A stretch of 8,911 nucleotides of DNA from DSBG01 sp049975365. Its GTDB lineage: Bacteria; Desulfobacterota; Desulfomonilia; UBA1062. How positions within the stretch are numbered: position 1 is the first letter of the stretch; each line of letters begins with the position of its first letter. This document shows, one piece after another, positions 1 to 5,897 of this stretch. The notes under the pieces were generated by a model. That model worked only from the letters and a program-made list of their open reading frames with translations, had not been told where the DNA came from and searched no databases. The position numbers and the translations under genes were made by a program. The stretch is taken from positions 1-8,911 of the forward strand of contig JBNGDS010000097.1 in the NCBI GenBank assembly GCA_049975365.1, given 5' to 3'.

Positions 1-315
1 GTTTACTGCCTTTCGTGTGGAGTCTGCGATGAAGAAGAAGTTCTGCCGGAAATTGGGCCTGAACCTGTCGAAGGAATACGGCGTCAACCCCATGGTCAGG
101 AGATGAGAGAGGCCGGTGTCGAAGATAGCCCTCGGGTGGGCCTGGGCGTATCGCATGAATATTTTAATCAGGTGCTGGGGTTCTCCGCAGCCGCTGCCCA
201 CAAAGATCTTGTCCCCGCGGCGGATTTGGCGAAAGATGTCATCCTCCTTCAGAAATTTTTCAGGGTAGAGTTCCTTGAGCTGTTCGATCCTTCTGTGTGC
301 ATCAGCAAAGGGCAT
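1..315 (-). CDS. Acetyl-CoA hydrolase/CoA-transferase, N-terminal part (cut by window edge)
   Basis: The minus strand reads 105 codons without a stop from an ATG at 315 to the window edge, so only the N-terminus is present. Residues of about 36 onward read IRRGDKIFVGSGCGEPQHL, then a stretch with AIFDTGLSH, TPYSFDRF, FRQNFFFIADSTRKAVN. This pattern (GxGCGEPQ, then an NFFFI/TRxAVN block) is that of the acetyl-CoA hydrolase/4-hydroxybutyrate CoA-transferase family, cytosolic enzymes that move CoA between acetyl-CoA and carboxylic acids or hydrolyse acyl-CoA. The start is supported by AAGGAG (complement of 322-327) six bases upstream. The catalytic glutamate lies further on and is outside the window. 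Some anaerobe members of this family carry a C-terminal GNAT domain; whether this one does cannot be seen. It is divergent from the CxxC protein gene. Family assignment is firm, substrate unknown. Confidence 0.85.
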   Translation of the reverse strand, partial: MPFADAHRRIEQLKELYPEKFLKEDDIFRQIRRGDKIFVGSGCGEPQHLIKIFMRYAQAHPRAIFDTGLSHLLTMGLTPYSFDRFRPNFRQNFFFIADSTRKAVN

Positions 316-349
316 GGGAGTCTCCTTTTCTCGATGATGATCGAGCCCG

Positions 350-378
350 ATTATTCCAGAATCCCCGCTCCTCATCAA
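350..378 (-). promoter_or_regulatory. Putative sigma-70 promoter for the CoA-transferase gene
   Basis: On the minus strand TTGATG (373-378) is followed after 17 bases by AATAAT (350-355). This would place transcription start near 343 and give a leader of about 27 bases ending in the AAGGAG site. An imperfect hairpin, TCGAT-GATG-ATCGA (331-344), covers the predicted start and could be an operator or a leader stem. Assigned by eye only. Confidence 0.4.
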
Positions 379-531
379 GCGGTTCGTGCGTAGCCGTTTT
401 GATTGTTCAACGTTGTTTTGTACGAACTGAAGGTAATCCTTCTGCTCGGGTATCACCTGCCAGGATAATACTGAGAAAACGTCCGACGGTATGCTGAACA
501 ACTCATACAAGTGGCGATGAGCACAGAAAAC

Positions 532-558
532 TTGACTGGCTGCATACTTTTGTAAAAT
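532..558 (+). promoter_or_regulatory. Putative sigma-70 promoter for the CxxC protein operon
   Basis: TTGACT (532-537) is followed by TAAAAT (553-558) with a 15-base spacer, shorter than the usual 16-18. TAATAC (558-563) is an alternative -10 with too long a spacer. The imperfect palindrome TACACTAGTATA (561-572) would sit on the transcription start, a common place for a repressor site. The leader before the first ATG would be about 50 bases. Weak evidence. Confidence 0.3.
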
Positions 559-616
559 AATACACTAGTATACCAACGCATGGTTTTGATGTGTCCTTTA
601 CCGGATCGAAAGAGGG

Positions 617-868
617 ATGATGTGGAATGGAAATTCTCCAGCCGATGAAACAGGTCTGCTCATGATCACCACAACCTACGGTCAGCTCTGCGAGGTGTGC
701 GGAAAACATGAGGCCGTTGTGGTCTGCAATGGCTGCGGCAAGGTTCTCTGCAGGGAGTGCAGGATCCTCGATATCTGGTGCTATGGCTGCGGCCACGGGA
801 ATACCCTTGCCTTCTGCAAACAGTGCAATGAAGATCCTGCAGTAAACATCTGGAAGGGACAAGCGTAG
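617..868 (+). CDS. Small zinc-ribbon/B-box-like protein with five CxxC motifs
   Basis: An 83-residue protein with CxxC pairs at 25/28, 37/40, 45/48, 55/58 and 67/70, plus His31 and His60: ten cysteines in 46 residues. Such spacing is typical of structural zinc sites (zinc ribbon, B-box or treble-clef folds) and would allow two or more zinc ions. The tail NEDPAVNIWKG has no cysteine. There is no signal peptide or membrane segment, so it is probably cytosolic. The start is uncertain: AGAGGG (611-616) directly abuts ATG 617 and lies three bases from ATG 620; ATG 662 would remove a poorly structured N-terminus and keep all CxxC pairs. It heads a plus-strand group with an FAD protein and a thioesterase. 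Role unknown; a protein-interaction or regulatory subunit is possible. An iron-sulfur protein is less likely because the pairs are evenly spread CxxC rather than CxxCxxC. Confidence 0.75.
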   Translation: MMWNGNSPADETGLLMITTTYGQLCEVCGKHEAVVVCNGCGKVLCRECRILDIWCYGCGHGNTLAFCKQCNEDPAVNIWKGQA

Positions 869-920
869 TCGATTCCGATGATTGTCTTTTCTATCGATAT
901 CTCAGAGTGAAGGAGTGGAC

Positions 921-1976
921 ATGGCCAAGGATACGAAGAGCGTGATGATCTATGGAGCTGGGTTGGCGGGCATGGTTGCAGGGATCAACCTCAGGCGCGC
1001 GGGCATGAGCGTGATCATCTATGACAGGGAGCCGGCCATCGGTGGATCGCCCCTGGTGCACCCCTCTGTCCACACCACCCCCGTGCAGCCCCGGGAAACA
1101 TGGGATTACATCGGAATCGATCTCTCCGACTGCGTAGTCCCTACAGTCGAATACCCTGCATTCTGGTACAACACGAAGAGGATCACCCTGCCGCCGTATG
1201 TGAACAATACGAAGGCATACAATGTGGAACGGGGACCGCGGGAAAGCTCCATCGACCACAGGCTGTATGCCATCGCCCGGGATGAAGGGGTGGAGTTCGT
1301 GTTCAACCGGGATTTGAGTCTCGATGAGCTGAAGAACGCCCCTGAGGGGAGCATCATCGCCACCGGCTTGTACAAGGAAGTGTACGAACTCGTCGGCATC
1401 GACTACAGCACCACCTATGGGTACCTCTCGACACTTCCGTGGTCGGAAAATGATGTCAGTGGAGCAATTCACATGGGTACATTCAGTGTGGACTACGGCT
1501 ACACCGCCTCCCTCAACGGCATGATGTTCGCTCTGCTCTTCTCCCGCAGGCCCTTGAGCGAGAAGGATCTCGGCAGGTTCAAGGATGTTCTCAGGAAGGG
1601 ACGGGGCATGGAGTTCCGCTCATGGAGCACCTTCATGGGATACTTCCCGCGTGAGACCAGGCTCTTCTGGGAAAACAAGATCCTGGCAGGCACACTCTCA
1701 GGCATGATCGAGCCCTTTTGGGGGTATGGGATTGTGGGGGCGCTCATTTCAGGAAAGGTCGCGAGTCTCGCCCACACGGACCGACCCAGAGCAGAGGCTG
1801 ATTTTGCACGGTTTACCAAGGGCTTTGCCAGGAAGCTCGCACGGAAGGAAGCAATGGATCGGATGCCGTTCAACAAGCAACTCCTGAGGCTCGGAATCCT
1901 GAAGGCACGCATCGACTGCTGGAGACGCCCGGAGCTCAAGAAGGCAGTGAAGGAACCTGTACGCTGGTTCACATGA
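921..1976 (+). CDS. FAD/NAD(P)-binding oxidoreductase, geranylgeranyl-reductase-like
   Basis: A 351-residue protein with a Rossmann dinucleotide site at the N-terminus: VMIYGAGLAGMVAG with GxGxxG at 12-17 and an acidic end of the second strand at YDRE (34-37), followed by IGG (40-42). A second region, GTLSGMIEPFWGYGIVGAL (about 257-275), matches in position and pattern the GDAAGxxxPxxGxGI segment of the geranylgeranyl reductase/FixC group, which holds the FAD ribityl and flavin. The usual aspartate there is missing (GTLSG). The start at 921 is chosen because AAGGAG (910-915) lies five bases upstream; an in-frame ATG at 882 would add 13 residues without a ribosome site. The stop TGA overlaps ATGA at 1973. 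It lies 52 bases after the CxxC protein and 44 before the thioesterase start, probably one operon. Likely reduces a C=C bond or oxidises a substrate; substrate unknown. Confidence 0.75.
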   Translation: MAKDTKSVMIYGAGLAGMVAGINLRRAGMSVIIYDREPAIGGSPLVHPSVHTTPVQPRETWDYIGIDLSDCVVPTVEYPAFWYNTKRITLPPYVNNTKAYNVERGPRESSIDHRLYAIARDEGVEFVFNRDLSLDELKNAPEGSIIATGLYKEVYELVGIDYSTTYGYLSTLPWSENDVSGAIHMGTFSVDYGYTASLNGMMFALLFSRRPLSEKDLGRFKDVLRKGRGMEFRSWSTFMGYFPRETRLFWENKILAGTLSGMIEPFWGYGIVGALISGKVASLAHTDRPRAEADFARFTKGFARKLARKEAMDRMPFNKQLLRLGILKARIDCWRRPELKKAVKEPVRWFT

Positions 1977-2020
1977 CATCGGTGAATGTTCGGTTGGCAA
2001 CCATGGAAAAAGGAGGAACG

Positions 2021-2473
2021 ATGGATCAGGAATTTCTGAAGTCAGCCATAACAGATACCATACCCTGGGTGAAGATGAGCGGACTCTATGTGGATACTTT
2101 TGAAGAGGGTCACGTCAAGCTCACGGTGCCTTCGAAGAATCATTTGAACCATGTGGGGATCGTCTATGCTGGCACGCACTTTATGCTTATGGAGGTTGCA
2201 GGTGCGGCCCTGTTCCTTGCCACCTACGGCATACACAAGTACGTTCCGATCAATAAGCGGATGAACATAAACTACCTGAAGCCATCAACGACAGACATCA
2301 GCTGTGAACTCAGGATGGGGATGGAAGAGGCGCGTGAAAAACTGGAACCCATTAAGGAAAGGGGCAGGGGTGAATGGGTTCTCGACATGACTGTCACCGA
2401 TGCCACGGGAACTACTGTCTCCAACTCCACCTGCACGTACTACATCATCCCGTCGCCCTTGGCGGAAGGATAA
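2021..2473 (+). CDS. Hotdog-fold acyl-CoA thioesterase-like protein (PaaI/DUF4442 type)
   Basis: A 150-residue protein with the single-hotdog pattern: a central helix segment NHVGIVYAGTHFMLMEVAGAA (residues 43-63) in place of the family's N-x-x-G-x-x-HGG...E/D segment, followed by long alternating strands (INKRMNINYLKPS, then GEWVLDMTVTDATGTTVS). Hotdog enzymes of this kind hydrolyse acyl-CoA thioesters in the cytosol, usually as dimers or tetramers. Glu58 is in the place of the catalytic acid, and the His44-Val-Gly region lines the oxyanion site; this is by analogy, not proven. Length is normal. The start at 2021 is set by AGGAGG (2011-2016) four bases upstream. An ATG at 1973 overlaps the previous stop as ATGA and could allow coupled translation, but has no ribosome site. 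Last gene of the plus-strand group. Confidence 0.75.
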   Translation: MDQEFLKSAITDTIPWVKMSGLYVDTFEEGHVKLTVPSKNHLNHVGIVYAGTHFMLMEVAGAALFLATYGIHKYVPINKRMNINYLKPSTTDISCELRMGMEEAREKLEPIKERGRGEWVLDMTVTDATGTTVSNSTCTYYIIPSPLAEG

Positions 2474-2489
2474 CCCATACCCATGCTTT

Positions 2490-2520
2490 CATGTGCCCTC
2501 TTGTCTGGAGGGGGGACATG
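2490..2520. terminator. Hairpin between convergent genes, possible two-way terminator
   Basis: CATGT-g-CCCTC (2490-2500), a seven-base loop, then GAGGG-ggg-ACATG (2508-2520) form a two-part stem with a small internal loop. It is the only clear structure in the 60 bases between the thioesterase stop and the stop of the opposite flavoprotein gene. Neither side has a run of T, so it may act weakly or with Rho. Position supports termination for both genes. Confidence 0.4.
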
Positions 2521-2533
2521 GTCATGAGCGTGT

Positions 2534-3490
2534 TCACGCCGAGACCAGGGAGTGTAGTGTTCTGAGAATGTCCTGTGCCTGCTCGATGGTGTCGTCAATG
2601 ACCTCTTTCACACTCTTGATCTCTCTGATCATGCCGCCGATCTGGCCGCAGTAGACAGACCCTTCTTCAATATTCCCCTCAATACTTGCCATGGCTGATC
2701 GGCCTTCTCCGATCAGGTCGAAGATTTCCTCCTGGGATGCTCCCCTGCGCTCCGCCTCCAGGATCATCTCCGTGAGTTTGTTCTTGATGCCGCGGGTCGG
2801 CCCGACAGACGTTCTTCCTGTGAGGGTGGTGCCGTTCGCCGTGACCTTGAGCACAGCCTCCTTGAATCGCGGGTGGGCCGCCGATTCATGGGTTGCAGCG
2901 AATCGCGTCCCCATCTGAACGCCCTGTGCCCCGAGGGAAAGTGCGGCAATGAGTCCTCTGCCATCGGCTATCCCTCCTGCCGCAACTACAGGCACCTTCA
3001 CCGCATCGACGACCTGGGGAACGAGCGTCATGGTGGTAATCTCGTCGAATCCATCGTGTCCGCCTGCCTCGATTCCCTCCGCTATAATGATGTCTATGCC
3101 GGCATCCGCGCACTTCTGCGCAAAGGTTACCGATGGAACGACATGCATCGCAATACAACCCTTCTCCTTGATCAGAGACGTAAATGTTTTCGCGCTCCCT
3201 GCAGAGGTGGAAACCGCAGTGACGCCACCGGAGATCCCGGCCTCGATCAGTTCCCGTGCATCAGGCCGGATAAGGGGGATGTTGATGCCGAAGGGTTTTG
3301 AGGTAATCGCCCGGATCTTTCGTGTCTCGTCCACGATTTCAGCAACTGACATGCCGCCCGCGGCCAACACCCCGAACCCACCTGCCTCGGAAACGGCCGC
3401 TGTGAGCTCTGCCCTGCCGATCCACACCATGCCGCCGAGGAGGATGGGGTATTCAATTCCCAGTATATCACACACTTCAGTTTGAAACAT
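2534..3490 (-). CDS. FabK-like / nitronate-monooxygenase-family FMN enzyme
   Basis: A 318-residue TIM-barrel flavoprotein. It starts with PILLGGMVWIG (15-25) and AAVSEAGGFGVLAAGG (31-46), typical of the NPD/FabK family. The phosphate- and flavin-binding segment includes IIAEGIEAGGHDG (135-147, with the conserved His145), PVVAAGGIADGRG (167-179) and GAQGVQMGTRF (187-197). The C-terminal part with IKNKLTEM and EEGSVYCGQIGGMIREIK resembles FabK enoyl-ACP reductases rather than plain nitronate monooxygenases. FabK proteins reduce enoyl-ACP with NAD(P)H through FMN; paralogues in anaerobes may act on enoyl-CoA. The start at 3490 is set by GGAGGTG (complement of 3497-3503) six bases upstream. The frame stays open to an ATG at 3616, but that extension is unlike the family and covers the promoter. 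Convergent with the thioesterase gene and transcribed alone. Family certain, substrate open. Confidence 0.85.
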   Translation of the reverse strand: MFQTEVCDILGIEYPILLGGMVWIGRAELTAAVSEAGGFGVLAAGGMSVAEIVDETRKIRAITSKPFGINIPLIRPDARELIEAGISGGVTAVSTSAGSAKTFTSLIKEKGCIAMHVVPSVTFAQKCADAGIDIIIAEGIEAGGHDGFDEITTMTLVPQVVDAVKVPVVAAGGIADGRGLIAALSLGAQGVQMGTRFAATHESAAHPRFKEAVLKVTANGTTLTGRTSVGPTRGIKNKLTEMILEAERRGASQEEIFDLIGEGRSAMASIEGNIEEGSVYCGQIGGMIREIKSVKEVIDDTIEQAQDILRTLHSLVSA

Positions 3491-3542
3491 CGCCGACACC
3501 TCCGATGGTTGTCCTTGAATTATTTCACCGCCGCCCCTGCCT

Positions 3543-3565
3543 GGAACATCTTGCGTACATGTTCC
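3543..3565. promoter_or_regulatory. Inverted repeat, candidate operator of the FabK-like gene
   Basis: GGAACAT-N9-ATGTTCC is a perfect 7-bp inverted repeat with a 9-base spacer. It lies just downstream of the predicted start of transcription (about 3581) and 52 bases before the start codon of the FabK-like gene. The size and place fit the binding site of a dimeric repressor such as a TetR-type protein; no regulator gene is in view. An RNA hairpin is an alternative, but no T run or ribosome site is paired. Confidence 0.45.
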
Positions 3566-3587
3566 GAGGAGAATCAGTTCACCTGGA

Positions 3588-3616
3588 ATACTATCAAAGA
3601 TGTCTCGACGTTCCAA
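3588..3616 (-). promoter_or_regulatory. Putative sigma-70 promoter for the FabK-like gene
   Basis: On the minus strand TTGGAA (3611-3616) and TAGTAT (3588-3593) are 17 bases apart. Transcription would begin near 3581, leaving a leader of about 90 bases that contains the GGAACAT...ATGTTCC repeat. Confidence 0.45.
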
Positions 3617-3803
3617 GGAGATTGATCACTGCGTTTCCCCCGGCGGTTGAGCTCTTGGAGCATCAAGGCCCTCTGTGTTTGTCGGACAGCATCTCAGATC
3701 TTGGCATGATACAGTCACGTGGAAAATCAATTCTTTCGTTCAGCATCGGAGGAGATTCTTGACGTGAGGACCATTATCTGAAACACTTACCGTGGAGCCA
3801 GCC

Positions 3804-5462
3804 TTGAATGAATATGATGTTATCATAATCGGAGCTGGGTTCGGGGGGCCAGTAGCTGCAAAGAAATGCGCCGATGCAGGCCTGAAAACCCTGATGCTGG
3901 AGAGGTCCGAAAATGTCGGGGAGAAAGTGATCTCAGGCCTCACCATCCCGATATACGGATTCCTCTTTGGTCCTGCATTCATACGCGATGGGAATCCACC
4001 CATAGAACGACCGGTGGACGGCATACAGAATTACATTCTAAAAGACATCGATGCCGGCGATATTGAGATCGATGATTCACTCAAAATTCCGAAGCCCTTT
4101 TCACCGGTTGTTGCATTCGGGTATAACGCGTACTGCAAACCGTTGTGCGAATGGGGAGCCCGGAAGGCAATCGAAGCGGGCGCTGAACTCAGGACGTCCA
4201 CCGTGGTGACGGATGTCATACTGGATGACTCCTGTGTGAAGGGAGTCATTACCGAAACCGGGGAGAAGATCCGGTCGCGCATTGTCATCGACGCCGAGGG
4301 ATCGCAGGGTCTCGTCGCGATACAGGCAGGTGTTCGCAGGAAATACCCTCCTGAGGCAATATCACTGGCTGACATTTACGACTACGAGATGCCGAAAGAG
4401 CGTGTGGATGATATCTTCGGTTTTTCGCTGCGGTTCTGCTGGGGCTGGGACGAGCAGAACTGTGCGCCACCGCTTGGTCATGGAAACGGGCTCATGGTGT
4501 GGCCCTACAGGAAGAGCATTCATTACATGCATGACCAGTGCCTCCGGATGGATACATCCAGTGTCCCCAATCTCAAGAAGAAGCTGGCAGAATATCACAG
4601 GAACATTACATCGAAACTCCCCTGGTGGAAGGAAGATGTCGAGCCCCATGCCAGCCTCAGGGCACACATGTGGGAGGGTTTCGAGATTTTCGTGGGGTTG
4701 AATGAAAATCTCCGGTCCATGCCGAATCATACCGATGGCATGATACTGGTGGGTGACGCAGCCGGACTTGAGAGCACCGAACTCTGCGACGGGGTGCCTC
4801 AGGCGTGGATCTCGGCCGACATAGCAGCGGATGTTGCCATCGAGGCGCTGAAGGCGAACAACACGTCACGCGCTTTCCTTGCCCGGTATGACAAAAAGAT
4901 ACGAGACCACCCACTGCTCCAATGGTCCATATCAGGCACAAACCGTTTCAACCTGAGATTCGCCCAGCAGGAACACAGCCTGAGAAAGCTGAGAAGATAC
5001 GTACACAACGGATGGGGCCTCGGTGCGCTTACACATGCGACGACCCCGCTTGTGAAGACACTGTGCAGCCACATCATTCAGAACCCGCTCATCATCATGA
5101 AGTGGAGAAAGATGTTCTACCGCTACTATTACAACTGGCACCACGAACGGTTCGATTATTCCGGATCTGTTTCTGCAGGCACACCGAAGACCCTTGAAGA
5201 GAGAAGGCACGATGAACGGTTCAGAATGCGCTTCAGGGCAGGCCAGGCATGCATCCTGGCATTCGTTCCCCTTGTCTGGATACTGGCCGTACTGTCGTTC
5301 CCGCTCGCGAAGGCGCTGAATCCTGCAATGAAGATCCTGCTGCCAGTGATTGAGCCGCTGTATTCAGGGATATTGAGGCTGTGTGCACCGCTGTCGGAAC
5401 GGGCAAGCAGAAGGAAGGTGGAAGGCCTGGTGAAAACAGACCCAACGCTCTTTGAGGTGTAG
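3804..5462 (+). CDS. FixC/ETF-quinone-oxidoreductase-like FAD protein with C-terminal membrane segment
   Basis: A 552-residue flavoprotein. It begins EYDVIIIGAGFGGPVAAKKC with GxGxxG (10-15) and LMLERSENVGEK, the ADP-binding fold. GDAAG (317-321), the second FAD motif, is intact. This is the FixC/geranylgeranyl reductase/ETF-QO superfamily, which passes electrons between flavin carriers or substrates and quinone. FixC proteins are about 430 residues; here about 120 more follow, with a basic stretch and a hydrophobic segment CILAFVPLVWILAVLSF (about 483-499) that should anchor it in the membrane, then a second partly hydrophobic stretch. The TTG start is preferred because GGAG (3794-3797) lies six bases upstream and gives the usual short N-terminus; a GTG at 3792 would add four residues but has no ribosome site. 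The stop is four bases before the ferredoxin start, so the two are surely cotranscribed. Electron donor and acceptor are inferred. Confidence 0.8.
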   Translation: MNEYDVIIIGAGFGGPVAAKKCADAGLKTLMLERSENVGEKVISGLTIPIYGFLFGPAFIRDGNPPIERPVDGIQNYILKDIDAGDIEIDDSLKIPKPFSPVVAFGYNAYCKPLCEWGARKAIEAGAELRTSTVVTDVILDDSCVKGVITETGEKIRSRIVIDAEGSQGLVAIQAGVRRKYPPEAISLADIYDYEMPKERVDDIFGFSLRFCWGWDEQNCAPPLGHGNGLMVWPYRKSIHYMHDQCLRMDTSSVPNLKKKLAEYHRNITSKLPWWKEDVEPHASLRAHMWEGFEIFVGLNENLRSMPNHTDGMILVGDAAGLESTELCDGVPQAWISADIAADVAIEALKANNTSRAFLARYDKKIRDHPLLQWSISGTNRFNLRFAQQEHSLRKLRRYVHNGWGLGALTHATTPLVKTLCSHIIQNPLIIMKWRKMFYRYYYNWHHERFDYSGSVSAGTPKTLEERRHDERFRMRFRAGQACILAFVPLVWILAVLSFPLAKALNPAMKILLPVIEPLYSGILRLCAPLSERASRRKVEGLVKTDPTLFEV

Positions 5463-5466
5463 CGAC

Positions 5467-5748
5467 GTGTCGGAAAAGCCAGTTCGGTTCTCACAGAGAT
5501 TCCCAGGGGTTGCGTGGATAGATGGAACCGGCAGTTTCATCAGGATCGACACTCAAACATGCACCGGGTGTGGAAATTGTGTGAAGGTATGCCTTGCAGG
5601 ATGCTTCACGATAGCCAAAGGAAAGGCTAGGATAAAGAATCTGGATGCGTGCATGGAATGCGGATCATGCTGGTATGTGTGTTCTGAGGAGGCAATTTCG
5701 TTCTCGTGGCCCAAGGGAGGGACAGGGTTCAGGACCGAATGGGGATAA
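5467..5748 (+). CDS. FixX-like 2[4Fe-4S] ferredoxin
   Basis: A 93-residue ferredoxin with two full cluster motifs: C32-x2-C35-x2-C38-x3-C42 and C62-x2-C65-x2-C68-x3-C72. An extra cysteine, C46, follows the first motif (CLAGCF, where FixX has CPAGxY). The ending SWPKGGTGFRTEWG matches the FixX C-terminus, which runs YPxGxFGxxFRYG in E. coli FixX. FixX proteins pair with FixC to carry electrons towards quinone, like the iron-sulfur domain of ETF-quinone oxidoreductase. Classical FixX keeps only one complete cluster motif, so a second cluster here suggests ordinary ferredoxin-type transfer as well. The GTG start is chosen because GAGG (5454-5457) is nine bases upstream; a TTG at 5452 would overlap the previous gene and lose that site. 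Cytosolic, no signal peptide. Confidence 0.85.
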   Translation: MSEKPVRFSQRFPGVAWIDGTGSFIRIDTQTCTGCGNCVKVCLAGCFTIAKGKARIKNLDACMECGSCWYVCSEEAISFSWPKGGTGFRTEWG

Positions 5749-5833
5749 CATGTCCTGTTCAGGTCGAAGATCACGTTCTGAAAAAAGGGGGACAGCTTCT
5801 TCTCTATGCGTACCCGGTGCATTGCCCGTATCA

Positions 5834-5861
5834 TTGACTTCAAGGCTCGATGACGTATCAT
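5834..5861 (+). promoter_or_regulatory. Putative sigma-70 promoter for the zinc alcohol dehydrogenase
   Basis: TTGACT (5834-5839) and TATCAT (5856-5861) are 16 bases apart, a good match in sequence and spacing. Transcription would start near 5868, leaving a leader of about 30 bases. This suggests that the dehydrogenase can be expressed separately from the FixC/FixX-like pair 149 bases upstream. Confidence 0.5.
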
Positions 5862-5865
5862 GGTG

Positions 5866-5881
5866 CCATATGAGTATATGG
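5866..5881. promoter_or_regulatory. Inverted repeat at the predicted transcription start
   Basis: CCATAT-GAGT-ATATGG is a perfect 6-bp inverted repeat with a 4-base centre. It begins at the predicted start of transcription and ends six bases before the G-rich ribosome site (5887-5893). ATGGTG also occurs twice as a direct repeat (5860-5865 and 5878-5883). It could be a repressor site or a short leader hairpin. Confidence 0.35.
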
Positions 5882-5897
5882 TGATCGGGGGGGAACA

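Larger units (their letters stand above)
316..616. other. Divergent intergenic region
   Basis: About 300 bases separate two divergent genes. Besides the two putative promoters it holds an 8-bp palindrome CAACGTTG (408-415), a GTTC...GAAC pair around it, and an imperfect palindrome TACACTAGTATA (561-572). I see no convincing protein gene here: the open frames lack good ribosome sites and recognisable motifs. No RNA gene is recognisable. Confidence 0.5.
3491..3803. other. Divergent intergenic region between FabK-like and FixC-like genes
   Basis: About 310 bases. The left third holds the promoter and inverted repeat of the FabK-like gene. On the right I find no convincing promoter for the FixC-like gene. 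GGAGGAG (3748-3754) looks like a ribosome site but leads only to a five-codon GTG frame (3764-3781). A plus-strand frame at 3505-3762 has no ribosome site, no known motif and runs through the promoter, so I do not call it a gene. Confidence 0.5.

Noticed and set aside
103..393. 96-codon plus-strand frame at the left edge
   Set aside because: Most of it is the antisense of the acetyl-CoA hydrolase/transferase N-terminus, which is the recognisable product.
891..1472. 193-codon frame on the minus strand opposite the GGR-like flavoprotein
   Set aside because: The plus strand carries the recognisable FAD protein with a ribosome site; the minus frame has no motif.
3490..3616. N-terminal extension of the FabK-like protein to an ATG at 3616
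   Set aside because: The extra 42 residues are unlike the family, lack a ribosome site and cover the promoter; GGAGGTG supports the start at 3490.
3505..3762. Open frame of 85 codons on the plus strand between the FabK-like and FixC-like genes
   Set aside because: No ribosome site, no recognisable motif, and it crosses the promoter and inverted repeat of the opposite gene.
5749..5897. Search for an intrinsic terminator after the ferredoxin gene
   Set aside because: Only a small CCTG-TT-CAGG element is present near 5754-5763, without a T run; not enough to call.
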